DNA of 61,205 nt from Cytophaga aurantiaca DSM 3654. GTDB taxonomy: Bacteria; Bacteroidota; Bacteroidia; Cytophagales; Cytophagaceae. Below, in pieces: positions 8,441-15,925 of the stretch; within the stretch, counting starts at the first letter, position 1, and each line of letters opens with the position of its first letter. The position numbers and the translations under genes are program-made. Under the pieces are notes generated by a model that was not told the DNA's origin, did no database searches, and was given only the letters and a program-made list of their open reading frames with translations. Where the stretch lies: NCBI RefSeq assembly GCF_000379725.1, contig NZ_KB903627.1, positions 1 through 61,205 on the forward strand, given 5' to 3'.

Positions 8441-8971
8441 GTGAAAAAGACATCAGAAAAAGGGCTTGACTTCATTATTGATAAACTGACTAATTCAATT
8501 GAGAATGTCGTTACAGAGGATAGCTTCCCTACAGATATTACTTTAATTTCAAGAGAGGATTTGAAATTAATCACGAAAACCAAAGGGTGGCTTTTCAACT
8601 GGAAAGAAGAATTTAAAGAACCTGCAAGAGATATTTACAAACTTACTATTGTCAATAATCCAAAAGTAATTCAAGGATTGGTTAGTTTAGAAGTAAAGCA
8701 GGATCACGTTTATATGCATCTTGTTGAAAGTGCTCCATTCAATAAAGGCAAGAGTAAAATGTATTCAGGTGTTCCTGGAAATTTAGTGGCATTTGCTTGT
8801 AAATTATCATTTCAAAGAGGGCATGAAGGTAATGTTTCATTTCTCTCAAAAAATCAATTGATTGAACATTATCAAAACTCATTAGGTGCAAAACACTTTG
8901 GTGGTAGAATTATGATAATAGAAACTTCATCAGCTCTTAAACTGATTGATAAATACTTTAAAAATAGTTAG
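8441..8971 (+). CDS. GNAT-like acetyltransferase-fold protein (cassette 11)
   Basis: A 176-residue protein starting at GTG, the first start after the cassette boundary that keeps the frame. The C-terminal half reads YMHLVESAPFNKG, GVPGNLVAFACKLSFQRGHE, then LIEHYQNSLGAKHFGGRIMI. This resembles the GNAT N-acetyltransferase fold (a strand leading to a helix, then an HYxxLGA.. segment) as found in many Bacteroidetes. A classic Q/RxxGxG/A loop is not clear, so acetyl-CoA binding is uncertain. It is followed after two bases by a tiny gene that probably forms an operon with it. Confidence 0.62.
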   Translation: MKKTSEKGLDFIIDKLTNSIENVVTEDSFPTDITLISREDLKLITKTKGWLFNWKEEFKEPARDIYKLTIVNNPKVIQGLVSLEVKQDHVYMHLVESAPFNKGKSKMYSGVPGNLVAFACKLSFQRGHEGNVSFLSKNQLIEHYQNSLGAKHFGGRIMIIETSSALKLIDKYFKNS

Positions 8972-8973
8972 AC

Positions 8974-9138
8974 ATGAAAACTAAGAAAGAAAAACTGGAA
9001 GTGGATTTCATAGGCGGACAAGGAGCTTTAACCAAGTCTGAAGAAGATGCGTTGAGCGCATATTTTAAAAAGAAAAAATCGAAATCAAAAAAAATAATCA
9101 TTTCTACAAATAAGAAATCCAATAACGCTACTGCTTGA
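8974..9138 (+). CDS. 54-residue basic protein, partner of the GNAT-like gene (cassette 11)
   Basis: Starts at ATG 8974, two bases after the upstream stop, and ends at 9138. The sequence begins MKTKKEKLEVDFIGGQGALT and continues to a strongly basic tail with KKKKSKSKK. The tight spacing and small size suggest translational coupling. The pair looks like a two-gene module, possibly of toxin-antitoxin type since GNAT toxins exist, but no antitoxin DNA-binding motif is visible. Function is not assigned. Confidence 0.65.
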   Translation: MKTKKEKLEVDFIGGQGALTKSEEDALSAYFKKKKSKSKKIIISTNKKSNNATA

Positions 9139-9152
9139 TTTTTATAAAGCAC

Positions 9153-9341
9153 AGTGCACAACAATACATACAATTTATAGCGGTTCGTTTGTTAGGAAAC
9201 AGTTGTGCTCTTTCATGCTCCGCCAAATTCCTGCAGAATTCTTATGGCAAAATAGAATGTAATTTTCCGCAGCAATTCGTCTACTCTGTTCCTTCAAAGT
9301 TCTTATCTTTAAAGACCGCTACAAATAGCATATTAAACGTT
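9153..9341 (+). repeat. attC-like site 11 (family C)
   Basis: Opens with AGTGCACAAC, perfect 10-base complement of GTTGTGCACT at 8365. Outer arms ATACAATTTATAGCGGT and ACCGCTACAAATAGCAT pair. The interior matches site 3. Closes with AACGTT. Confidence 0.9.
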
Positions 9342-9386
9342 GTGCACAATGCCTGAAGCTATAAACCACATAGTAAAATTATAAAA

Positions 9387-9743
9387 ATGGATTTAGAGCC
9401 TATACCCTACTTTTACGATCCGATTAATCGAAATGCAATTTTGGTTAGACCTAAAAAGCCATTTTTTGATTGGGTAAATAATGTTTTTAAAGATGATGAA
9501 CCAATATCAGAATTAGAGGAATGTAACATTTATCTGATTCGAGAGATGGATAGTAATGATGCAATTCAAAAATGGTTAAAGAAGAATTTTGATAATATTT
9601 TCATAAATGAATTGAATGACTGGTACACCGAAGAAGATGTATGGCCTTCCAATAGAACCTTTAAAATGTTTTCAGAATGGTTCGACGTCGAATTACATTC
9701 GATGATTTTAGATTTAGAGAAGCTACCTATCATTAAGAATTAA
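9387..9743 (+). CDS. Hypothetical protein (cassette 12)
   Basis: A 118-residue acidic soluble protein rich in Trp, Asp and Asn, with FFDWVNNVFKDDEPISELEE and NELNDWYTEEDVWPSNRTFK. The compact length and many aromatic residues suggest a single folded domain. I recall similar short acidic hypotheticals in other Bacteroidetes but no named family. Confidence 0.6.
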   Translation: MDLEPIPYFYDPINRNAILVRPKKPFFDWVNNVFKDDEPISELEECNIYLIREMDSNDAIQKWLKKNFDNIFINELNDWYTEEDVWPSNRTFKMFSEWFDVELHSMILDLEKLPIIKN

Positions 9744-9772
9744 GAGCTTTGTTCTTTTTGATAGATATGCAA

Positions 9773-9958
9773 TGTGCCTAACAACAAGTAGCATTTATTT
9801 TAGGCTTCTTTAATAATTTTAAATTCGGTGCTTTCAAGTACGCACAAAATGATTAATTTTAAAAGGTTCCCGCTGAAGGGCGGGATAAATGGTGCGAGTT
9901 TGGTGTTAAGGAAACATTGGCGCTTTCAAGGCCTAAAACAAAAGCAACCACAAACGTT
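9773..9958 (+). repeat. attC-like site 12 (family A) with palindromic insert
   Basis: Opens with TGTGCCTAAC, matching the cassette start GTTGTGCACA at 9339 at 8 of 10 positions. Arms GTAGCATTTATTTTAGGC and GCCTAAAACAAAAGCAACC pair. An extra hairpin TCCCGCTGAAGGGCGGGA sits at the inner loop. Closes with AACGTT. Confidence 0.85.
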
Positions 9959-9971
9959 ACCAACAATTAAA

Positions 9972-10724
9972 ATGAAAAACTATATTCTACTTTTACTACT
10001 AGTCTTTTTTTCATGCTCGCAAGTTGCGAAACGTAAAACCATTGAAACTTTTCCCCAAGGACAGTTAAAAAAAGAAAAAGTATATCCTAATTCGGATGAT
10101 ACATTAACTTATACTGAAATTACTTACTTCCTGAATGGAAATGTAAAGACAGCGTTTGATTTTTATAACGGAAAATTCAATGGGAAATTGATTGAATATC
10201 ATGAGAATGGCAAAATAAAATTTGAAGGACAAACTGTAATGAGTGATTTCATCGGCGTTAAACTTAATTATGACATTGATGGCAATATTTGCCAGGTAGA
10301 TAGTTTATACGATAAATGTTATAATAAAAATTGTTGTTGCGATGGTGTTATAACTAAATTTTATTCGAATAGGCAAATAAAGGAAAGGTTTATTAATCGT
10401 TCTGGTTTAGTTAATGGTGATTATAAATCTTATCATTTAAACGGACAAATAGAAGTAAGTGGTCAATTTGAAAATGATAAAGAAGAAGGTCTTTTTAAGT
10501 ATTGGAATGAGTCAGGCTATTTGGAGAAGGAAGTAAATTATCACAATGGATTGATTCACGGAGAAATTGTAGAGTATTATAAACATAAATATAATATACA
10601 TGGCAATTATGTGAATGGTAAAGAAGAAGGAAGTTGGACTTATATTGACAGTTTAGGAAATGTTTTAAGAACTGATATATACAAGAATGGCAAATTGATA
10701 AAGCCGGGAGAAAAAATCAATTAA
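9972..10724 (+). CDS. YwqK/MORN-type repeat lipoprotein (cassette 13)
   Basis: A 250-residue lipoprotein (MKNYILLLLLVFFSC, lipid-anchor Cys15). The frame is open upstream into the recombination site, so the ATG at 9972 is preferred. At least five repeats of the form YYxNGxxKxEGxYxNGKxxG are visible, for example GKLIEYHENGKIKFEGQ, GDYKSYHLNGQIEVSGQFEN and GLFKYWNESGYLEKEVNY. This is the MORN_2/YwqK repeat pattern, an extended beta-hairpin array. YwqK in Bacillus is reported as an antitoxin, but in Bacteroidetes these are usually exported lipoproteins of unknown role. Confidence 0.75.
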   Translation: MKNYILLLLLVFFSCSQVAKRKTIETFPQGQLKKEKVYPNSDDTLTYTEITYFLNGNVKTAFDFYNGKFNGKLIEYHENGKIKFEGQTVMSDFIGVKLNYDIDGNICQVDSLYDKCYNKNCCCDGVITKFYSNRQIKERFINRSGLVNGDYKSYHLNGQIEVSGQFENDKEEGLFKYWNESGYLEKEVNYHNGLIHGEIVEYYKHKYNIHGNYVNGKEEGSWTYIDSLGNVLRTDIYKNGKLIKPGEKIN

Positions 10725-10728
10725 AAAC

Positions 10729-10911
10729 TGGTAACAATAGGTAGCATTTATTGTAGGCTTCTTTGATAATATTAATAGCGGTGCTTTCAAGTCTGCACAA
10801 ATTGATTAATTTAAAAAGGTTCCCGCTGAAGGGCGGGATAAATGGTGCGGGTTCGGTGTTAAGGAAATCTTGGCGCTTTTAAGGCCTATAACAAAAGCCA
10901 CCAACACAGTT
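10729..10911 (+). repeat. attC-like site 13 (family A) with palindromic insert
   Basis: Opens with TGGTAAC, complement of GTTACCA at 9956. Arms GTAGCATTTATTGTAGGC and GCCTATAACAAAAGCCACC pair. It carries the same extra hairpin TCCCGCTGAAGGGCGGGA as site 12. Closes with ACAGTT, one base off the usual CGTT. Confidence 0.87.
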
Positions 10912-10969
10912 ATAGGACATTTTAAAGGACGACATAGTAGGTAATTAACAAAAAAAATAATCATTAAAT

Positions 10970-11425
10970 ATGAAAAAAACGACCTTAATCTTATTGACAA
11001 CATTTTTGGGGCTGTCTGCTTCAGCACAATTTGTTGCAAAAATGGAAGTTAAAGAAGACATACAAGGCATTTGCGACAAAAACGAAGTGTATGCTCTCTT
11101 CCCATCTTTTAAAGGACAAGAAGAGGCTATTTGTCCTGTGACCAAAGAAGAAATTTTGCAAAAGCTGAATACGGAAGTTTCATTTCTCAAAGACAATCCT
11201 AAGTACAAAGACACAGGAATGATAGGGTTAATAATTAATTGCAAAGGCGAAGTTGTAAAATGCAAAATGGACAACAAGACTAAAAGTGCGGAATTAGACA
11301 AACAAATTGAAATAGTTTTTAACTCTTTAGGTTCTTGGAAAGCTGGAAAATTAAATGGAAAGGAAGTAGATACATCTAAACTATTTAGCTTTAAAATAAA
11401 AAATGGAAAATTCACTTTTGACTAG
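10970..11425 (+). CDS. Secreted TonB C-terminal-like domain protein (cassette 14)
   Basis: A 151-residue protein with a signal peptide ending at SASA (MKKTTLILLTTFLGLSASA). The C-terminal 80 residues (TGMIGLIINCKGEVVKCKMD, then SLGSWKAGKLNGKEVDTSKL) match the strand-helix-strand pattern of the TonB C-terminal domain, with the typical W.AGK.NGK.V stretch. There is no membrane anchor or Pro-rich spacer, so it is probably a free periplasmic protein and not an energy transducer. Two Cys residues flank the first strand, and others could form a disulfide. Confidence 0.65.
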   Translation: MKKTTLILLTTFLGLSASAQFVAKMEVKEDIQGICDKNEVYALFPSFKGQEEAICPVTKEEILQKLNTEVSFLKDNPKYKDTGMIGLIINCKGEVVKCKMDNKTKSAELDKQIEIVFNSLGSWKAGKLNGKEVDTSKLFSFKIKNGKFTFD

Positions 11426-11460
11426 ACAATAAATGACCAAAGTTCGAAAAGAACAAAACG

Positions 11461-11588
11461 CCCTATAACACAGTTTTTGCGTTGGTGGGCGAACAGTGCG
11501 AATAAAACATTTGAGCAATTAATAAACTTTGGTGCTGGCAGACTGTTTACGGTTTCAAAAGCCTACCCTCGCAAAGCCCGAAACCGTT
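11461..11588 (+). repeat. attC-like site 14 (singleton family E)
   Basis: Opens with CCCTATAAC; CCTATAAC is the complement of GTTATAGG at 10909. The left arm TTTTTGCGTTGGTGGGCG is loosely matched by the right arm CGCAAAGCCCGAAACCG. The interior differs from families A-D. It closes with ACCGTT. Its first 20 bases resemble those of site 19. Confidence 0.8.
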
Positions 11589-11613
11589 ATAGCACATTAT
11601 AAAAAATACCAGC

Positions 11614-12102
11614 ATGAAAAATATACTTCGATACTTTTTGTTTGTACTAATAATTACAGCTTGCAGTAAAAAAAATAGCCTAAAAGAATTAGAGAAATTC
11701 CAAACTACATCTTTATTAATTACTTTAACGATTAATGACACAATCGCTGATAAAGATAATATTGATAAGAACTTTAGAATTTCTACATTCTATAAAGGAG
11801 AAAAATTATCATTTTATCCCTCAAATGAAAAAATAACTTTGCCAATTTTTGATACTATTCCTGAGTTTGATATAGAATACGAAGATTTAAGAACGGAATT
11901 TAAAGGGGATATGCCTAAATATGAAGGGAAGCATATATTTACAAAAAAGGCTAGCAAGATTAACCTGATAGTTGATACACATCCTTTTGATTCAACTTCA
12001 ATTTCTAAGTTCAGAAACAGAACATTGACTCCGAAAAACTATTTTATGTTTATCGAAACAAATTCTATGGGATGGAATTGGAGAGCTTTAGAAGAAAAAT
12101 AA
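11614..12102 (+). CDS. Lipoprotein of unknown function (cassette 15)
   Basis: A 162-residue lipoprotein (MKNILRYFLFVLIITAC, Cys17 lipidated, followed by SKKNSLKE). The mature part has beta-rich segments (SLLITLTINDTIADKDNID, ITLPIFDTIPEFDIEYED) that suggest a single beta-sandwich domain facing the periplasm or surface. No family is recognised. Confidence 0.62.
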   Translation: MKNILRYFLFVLIITACSKKNSLKELEKFQTTSLLITLTINDTIADKDNIDKNFRISTFYKGEKLSFYPSNEKITLPIFDTIPEFDIEYEDLRTEFKGDMPKYEGKHIFTKKASKINLIVDTHPFDSTSISKFRNRTLTPKNYFMFIETNSMGWNWRALEEK

Positions 12103-12103
12103 C

Positions 12104-12207
12104 GTGCCATAACAACAGGCAGCATTTATTGTAGGCTTCATTGATAATATTAATGGCGGCGCAATTTGGCGCTCTCAAGGCCTACAACAAAAGCTACCAC
12201 AAACGTT
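12104..12207 (+). repeat. attC-like site 15 (family A, internally deleted)
   Basis: Opens with GTGCCATAAC, matching GTTATAGCAC at 11586 at 9 of 10 positions. Outer arms GCAGCATTTATTGTAGGC and GCCTACAACAAAAGCTACC pair. The inner dyad present in other family A sites is missing, leaving about 100 bases. Closes with AACGTT. Confidence 0.87.
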
Positions 12208-12270
12208 AGCGGTCAGGTAACAATGAACATCTGGGAAGACTACAGGAGCAAAAAAATATAACAAAAATAA

Positions 12271-12648
12271 ATGGGCGCAAGAAAACTAATTGACCCAACT
12301 TTTGCCGAGCATTTTGCGGAAGAATGGATTGCAGGTTGGAACGAACACGACATTGAAAAAATACTATCGCATTACACCGAAGACTTTTCTGTGGACACGC
12401 CATTAGCAATAAAAAGATTGCCAGAAACAAAAGGTCTTATACAAGGCAAGGACAACATCCGTGCATACTGGGGTAAAGCATTAGAAAACAATCCCAGTCT
12501 TCAATTTAGACTAATAGACATTTGTTGTGGAATAAATTGTTTGGCGATTTATTACGAAAGTTTGTCAATACAGAAGCAAGTAGTAGAAAATTTATTTTTC
12601 AATGACGAGATGAAAGTTGAAAAAGCAATAATGATGTATTCAAAATAA
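12271..12648 (+). CDS. NTF2/SnoaL-like protein (cassette 16)
   Basis: A 125-residue single-domain protein of the NTF2/SnoaL superfamily. It has the opening helix with FAEEWIAGWNEHDIEKILSH followed by YTEDFSVDTP, then GKDNIRAYWGKALENNPSLQF and the closing strands. Members form a cone-shaped pocket and act as cyclases, isomerases or ligand binders; the substrate here is unknown. NTF2-fold proteins are recurrent cargo of environmental integron cassettes. Confidence 0.75.
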   Translation: MGARKLIDPTFAEHFAEEWIAGWNEHDIEKILSHYTEDFSVDTPLAIKRLPETKGLIQGKDNIRAYWGKALENNPSLQFRLIDICCGINCLAIYYESLSIQKQVVENLFFNDEMKVEKAIMMYSK

Positions 12649-12724
12649 TAAAACAAACCCAATGAGCAAGTAAAGTGTGGCGACAGAACAAACACAACGA
12701 AAAAATCGAATTGACAAATACCCG

Positions 12725-12852
12725 AACCGCTAACAATTTATATAAATAATAGGCGAAAAGAAAGCAAAAACAAGGGTTCTGACTCGTATCAAAGATCTTG
12801 TTCAACCGAAAGCTTGGTGCTTCGAATCGCCTACCCTTATATACTAGCCGTT
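12725..12852 (+). repeat. attC-like site 16 (singleton family F)
   Basis: Opens with AACCGCTAAC, matching GTTAGCGGTC at 12205 at 9 of 10 positions. Left arm ATATAAATAATAGGCGA and right arm TCGCCTACCCTTATATA pair. Closes with GCCGTT followed by an extra T (GTTTAGCGG). Confidence 0.83.
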
Positions 12853-12938
12853 TAGCGGTCAGTCTATAAGGGTATGTACGAATTAGACATTATTATACAG
12901 AATGAGGCACTTATTAAAATTAAAAAAAGTGGGCAGTT

Positions 12939-13337
12939 ATGTCTGCAAAAAAATGGAATCCTAAAATGACTGAGTTAGAAATAAAGACAACAGAATTAAA
13001 TAACTTAATTTCAAATGGGGAGACTTTGAAGGCTATTGAATTATTTTATTCGGACAATGTTTCTATGCAAGAAAACGAAGAAATACCAAGAGTAGGAAAG
13101 CGGAAATGCTGGGACAACGAACAACAAAATCTAAAAAACATAAAAGAGCTTAAATGCAAACTTCTAAATCAAGCAATCAATAACAAAGAGAATTTGGTAT
13201 TTAGCGAATGGGAAATAACAATTACAGACAAAAATGATAAAAAAAATAGGCTAACAGAAGTATCGGTACAACATTGGGGCAAAGGACAAATAGAAAAAGA
13301 GAAATTTTATTACAAAGGATTTCATGCCGAAATTTGA
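12939..13337 (+). CDS. SnoaL-like domain protein (cassette 17)
   Basis: A 132-residue protein of the NTF2/SnoaL superfamily, with a helical start LISNGETLKAIELFYSDNVS, then VGKRKCWDNEQQNLKN and late strands FSEWEITITDKNDKKNRLTE ending in GQIEKEKFYYKGF. Residue 10 is an alternative Met start. The pocket ligand is unknown. It shares the SnoaL-like fold with the genes at 12271 and 15327 but is clearly divergent from both. Confidence 0.7.
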   Translation: MSAKKWNPKMTELEIKTTELNNLISNGETLKAIELFYSDNVSMQENEEIPRVGKRKCWDNEQQNLKNIKELKCKLLNQAINNKENLVFSEWEITITDKNDKKNRLTEVSVQHWGKGQIEKEKFYYKGFHAEI

Positions 13338-13385
13338 CAAAGACAGATAAATTAGTTTATGAAATATAAAGAATGAAACCCAAAT

Positions 13386-13410
13386 AGCTAACAACAATTA
13401 CTGATATTTA
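13386..13410 (+). repeat. Truncated attC-like site 17 (left end only)
   Basis: AGCTAACAACAATTAC resembles the left end of the other sites (YAACAAY), but no right arm or CGTTR follows. The next gene starts immediately at 13411. The site appears deleted, which fuses two cassettes. Confidence 0.55.
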
Positions 13411-13968
13411 ATGAGAGTAGCATACATAATTTTTGATAAGATTACTTGGCTAGATTTTTTTGGCATATACGACCCAATCAGTCGGTTGAAATCAATGAAT
13501 TATTTGCCAAATTTAAAGTGGGATATTTGTGCATTTACAAATACTGTAGTTGATAGTTTTGGTCTTGAGGTGAGGCCGAATAAAATTAAGAATCCATTAT
13601 CCGACTATGATGCAATAATAATTCCAGGTGGATTGGGAACAAGAACATTACAATATGATACTGATTTCATAAACTGGATAAAGACAGCTGAGAATGTTAA
13701 ATATAAAATTTCGATTTGTACAGGAAGCTTAATTCTAGGTGCTGCAGGTTTTCTTATAGACAAACAAGCTACTACGAATTATCAAGAATATAAAGCATTA
13801 GAACAATATTGCCAATCAATCTCCACAGACAGAATCGTTGAAGATAGTAATGTTATTACATCTGGAGCAGTTTCTGCATCAATTGACCTTGGATTATATT
13901 TATGTAACAAATGGAGCGGGCATTATGCTGAGCAAGAAATTAGAAAGAAAATGGATTACAATGGATAA
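13411..13968 (+). CDS. DJ-1/PfpI family protein (cassette 18)
   Basis: A 185-residue class I glutamine amidotransferase-like protein of the DJ-1/PfpI family. The opening strand is MRVAYIIFDKITWLDFFGIY, then DYDAIIIPGGLGTRTLQ, with the nucleophile elbow ISICTGSLILGAAG holding Cys103. The acid from the GIYDP segment would sit near the Cys. The family includes isonitrile hydratases, glyoxalase-like enzymes and regulators; this one matches the isonitrile hydratase/AraC-amidase type in length without a DNA-binding domain. Its start lies directly on a degenerate recombination site. Confidence 0.8.
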   Translation: MRVAYIIFDKITWLDFFGIYDPISRLKSMNYLPNLKWDICAFTNTVVDSFGLEVRPNKIKNPLSDYDAIIIPGGLGTRTLQYDTDFINWIKTAENVKYKISICTGSLILGAAGFLIDKQATTNYQEYKALEQYCQSISTDRIVEDSNVITSGAVSASIDLGLYLCNKWSGHYAEQEIRKKMDYNG

Positions 13969-13972
13969 AGCC

Positions 13973-14131
13973 CAGCGCTAACAATGTATTGTTGTTAATG
14001 CAGGTTCGTATCCAAGGATATTTCAGTGCATCAAACCCGCATGAATAATTTGTATATTAAGGCATGCTTTCATTTGTGTCATTGGAAAGATATAATCACT
14101 AACGCCTGCATCAACAACAATACTAAACGTT
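13973..14131 (+). repeat. attC-like site 18 (family B)
   Basis: Opens with CAGCGCTAAC; GCTAAC and the next base match the GTTTAGCG start at 12850 apart from the extra T. Arms TATTGTTGTTAATGCAGG and CCTGCATCAACAACAATA pair. It is almost identical to sites 2 and 4. Closes with AACGTT. Confidence 0.87.
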
Positions 14132-14178
14132 ATGCGGCATGCAATGACCGACAGATTTACATAAAAACAAACGGGATA

Positions 14179-14604
14179 ATGAAAAATATTTTACTTATGC
14201 TTCTCCCTTTGCTTGGATTGGTACAAACCACAAAAGCAGACACAATTGATTTTTGGCATGTCTATTACAATCATACAAAAATTCAAGAATTCAATCAATA
14301 TGGGACACATGAAATCAGATTAAAACTTGAAAGCCTTAAAAGTGGAGACTCAATAACTGTAAAATATTTTAGGGACACGCCATGTTCTCGCTGCGCTACT
14401 TATCTGACTGTTGAGGATGAAAAACATCATGTTTTTGTGACGAGTTCAGGCAAAGGCACCTTTAACCCAATTTCTTTTTCTATAAATAAGTTAATCGAAC
14501 TTCGAAAACAAGGTTATATGCAGACTTTTGAAATATTTTATTTTGAAGGTGAGATTAAGAGTAGGTCGGATAAAATTTTAATCTTTAGAATAATACTTGA
14601 GTGA
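14179..14604 (+). CDS. Secreted hypothetical protein (cassette 19)
   Basis: A 141-residue protein whose signal peptide (MKNILLMLLPLLGLVQTTKA) sets the start at 14179; the frame stays open upstream through the recombination site. The mature part is beta-rich, with DTPCSRCATYLTV containing a CSRC motif, then HVFVTSSGKGTFNPISFSIN and FEIFYFEGE. The CxxC could be structural. No family is recognised. Confidence 0.62.
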   Translation: MKNILLMLLPLLGLVQTTKADTIDFWHVYYNHTKIQEFNQYGTHEIRLKLESLKSGDSITVKYFRDTPCSRCATYLTVEDEKHHVFVTSSGKGTFNPISFSINKLIELRKQGYMQTFEIFYFEGEIKSRSDKILIFRIILE

Positions 14605-14612
14605 AATGCACG

Positions 14613-14636
14613 ACCGCATAACACGGGTTTTGCGTT
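14613..14636 (+). repeat. Minimal attC-like site 19 (24 bases)
   Basis: ACCGCATAAC pairs at 9 of 10 positions with GTTATGCGGC at 14129. Only ACGGGTTTTGC separates it from the next boundary GTTATGTGCA. Both neighbouring cassettes keep correct pairing despite the near-complete loss of the interior. Confidence 0.7.
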
Positions 14637-14665
14637 ATGTGCAATACAGTTGGAGAACCCAAAAC

Positions 14666-15247
14666 ATGACAGATAACTCGAAAACATTGTTGTATAAAAA
14701 AATTACTGACTTGACTGAAATTTCCGTTTCAAGTCTTGACAAGTTATTTGAAATAGCTACTCAAAGACATTATAAAAAAGGGGAAACTATTTTAAAGCAA
14801 GGACAAATTTGTAAAACTATAACATTCGTTGAAAGTGGGTACTTACGGACTTTTATTGATAAAGAAGGTACAGAAATAAATACGGACTTTTCTTTTGAAG
14901 GCAGTTTCACAACTAACTTAAAAAGTTTGCGTTCCGCTTCTTCCTCTGACACTTCAATACAAGCAGGGGAAACTACAACCATCTACGAATTTGACAAAGA
15001 CAGACTTTTGGAACTTTACAACTTATCAGCAGAAATAGAGTCATTCGGCAGAAAACTCTTAGAGCAACTTTTAATAGCCCAAGAAGAACACACAAACTTA
15101 TTCAAAATCTATTCGCCAACGGAACGCTATCAATATTTACAGACTAACAAACCCGAAATATTGCAACGAATTAGTCTTTCTCAACTTTCATCTTATTTGG
15201 GTATTGCAAGGGAAACATTAAGCAGAATTAGAAAAAATAAAGAGTAG
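14666..15247 (+). CDS. Crp/Fnr family transcriptional regulator (cassette 20)
   Basis: A 193-residue regulator with an N-terminal cyclic-nucleotide-binding-type beta-roll (KKGETILKQGQICKTITFVE, then SGYLRTFIDKEGTEINTDFS) and a C-terminal HTH (ISLSQLSSYLGIARETLSRI). This is the common short Bacteroidetes Crp/Fnr type. The frame extends upstream into the recombination site, so the ATG at 14666 is chosen. No Cys cluster for an Fe-S centre is seen. It shares its cassette with an ester-cyclase-like gene 79 bases downstream and may control it. Confidence 0.85.
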   Translation: MTDNSKTLLYKKITDLTEISVSSLDKLFEIATQRHYKKGETILKQGQICKTITFVESGYLRTFIDKEGTEINTDFSFEGSFTTNLKSLRSASSSDTSIQAGETTTIYEFDKDRLLELYNLSAEIESFGRKLLEQLLIAQEEHTNLFKIYSPTERYQYLQTNKPEILQRISLSQLSSYLGIARETLSRIRKNKE

Positions 15248-15326
15248 CCAAATTTTGTGACGATTATCACAGGTAAAATCAATTACGCAGTCTGACCTTT
15301 GTAATTCATTTAAACAAATTAAAAAG

Positions 15327-15755
15327 ATGAATTCACAAAACAAATCAATCGTGACAAATTTTATAGAAGAAGTTTGGAATCAAAACCAATTTGAAAAAAT
15401 TGACAATTACATTTCTGCCAACTTTATTGACCATTCCTTGCCACCAACTTTGCCTGCTGACAAAGACGGAATGAAACTTTGGATTATTGGAGCAGGCAAA
15501 TCTTTTGAGCATAAAACCATAATTGACGACATTGTTTGCGAAGAAGATAAAGTTATGCTAAAAATGAGGATGCGACTTAAACACATTGGCGTTTGGAGAG
15601 ATATTGAACCGACGCATTTTGAAATATCAACGGTTGGCTATAGGTATTACAAACTCGCTGACGGGAAAATTTTAGAACACTGGTCTTTGCTGGACGGCAA
15701 CTCAATTGAAAACCAACTTAAGGAAGCCAAACACGGTTGTAAAATACAGGAATAA
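15327..15755 (+). CDS. SnoaL-like polyketide cyclase/ester cyclase-type protein (cassette 20)
   Basis: A 142-residue NTF2-fold protein of the SnoaL/ester cyclase type: FIEEVWNQNQFEKIDNYISA, NFIDHSLPP, DDIVCEEDKVMLKMRMRLKH and the closing YYKLADGKILEHWSLLDG. His and Asp residues in the ANFIDH and EHW stretches occupy typical catalytic positions. Substrate unknown. The Crp/Fnr gene upstream is its likely regulator and would move with it in one cassette. Confidence 0.78.
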   Translation: MNSQNKSIVTNFIEEVWNQNQFEKIDNYISANFIDHSLPPTLPADKDGMKLWIIGAGKSFEHKTIIDDIVCEEDKVMLKMRMRLKHIGVWRDIEPTHFEISTVGYRYYKLADGKILEHWSLLDGNSIENQLKEAKHGCKIQE

Positions 15756-15770
15756 TCGGACAAAATGCAC

Positions 15771-15901
15771 TGCACATAACATCGGCTTGGCGTAATGGCG
15801 GGTTATGTTCTTCGTAGAAACATTTTTGCTATATTTGAAGTGTGCGCTTCGCACAAACATTTGTGGTTTAAATCCGCCACTGCACCAAGCTGCAAAACGT
15901 T
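15771..15901 (+). repeat. attC-like site 20 (singleton family G)
   Basis: Opens with TGCACATAAC, perfect 10-base complement of GTTATGTGCA at 14634. Outer arms TCGGCTTGGCG and CACCAAGCTGCA pair, enclosing ATGGCGG and CCGCCA. It closes with AACGTTAGGC, the closest match in the window to the canonical integron core GTTRRRY. Confidence 0.88.
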
Positions 15902-15925
15902 AGGCACTATTTAAAAGATACGACA

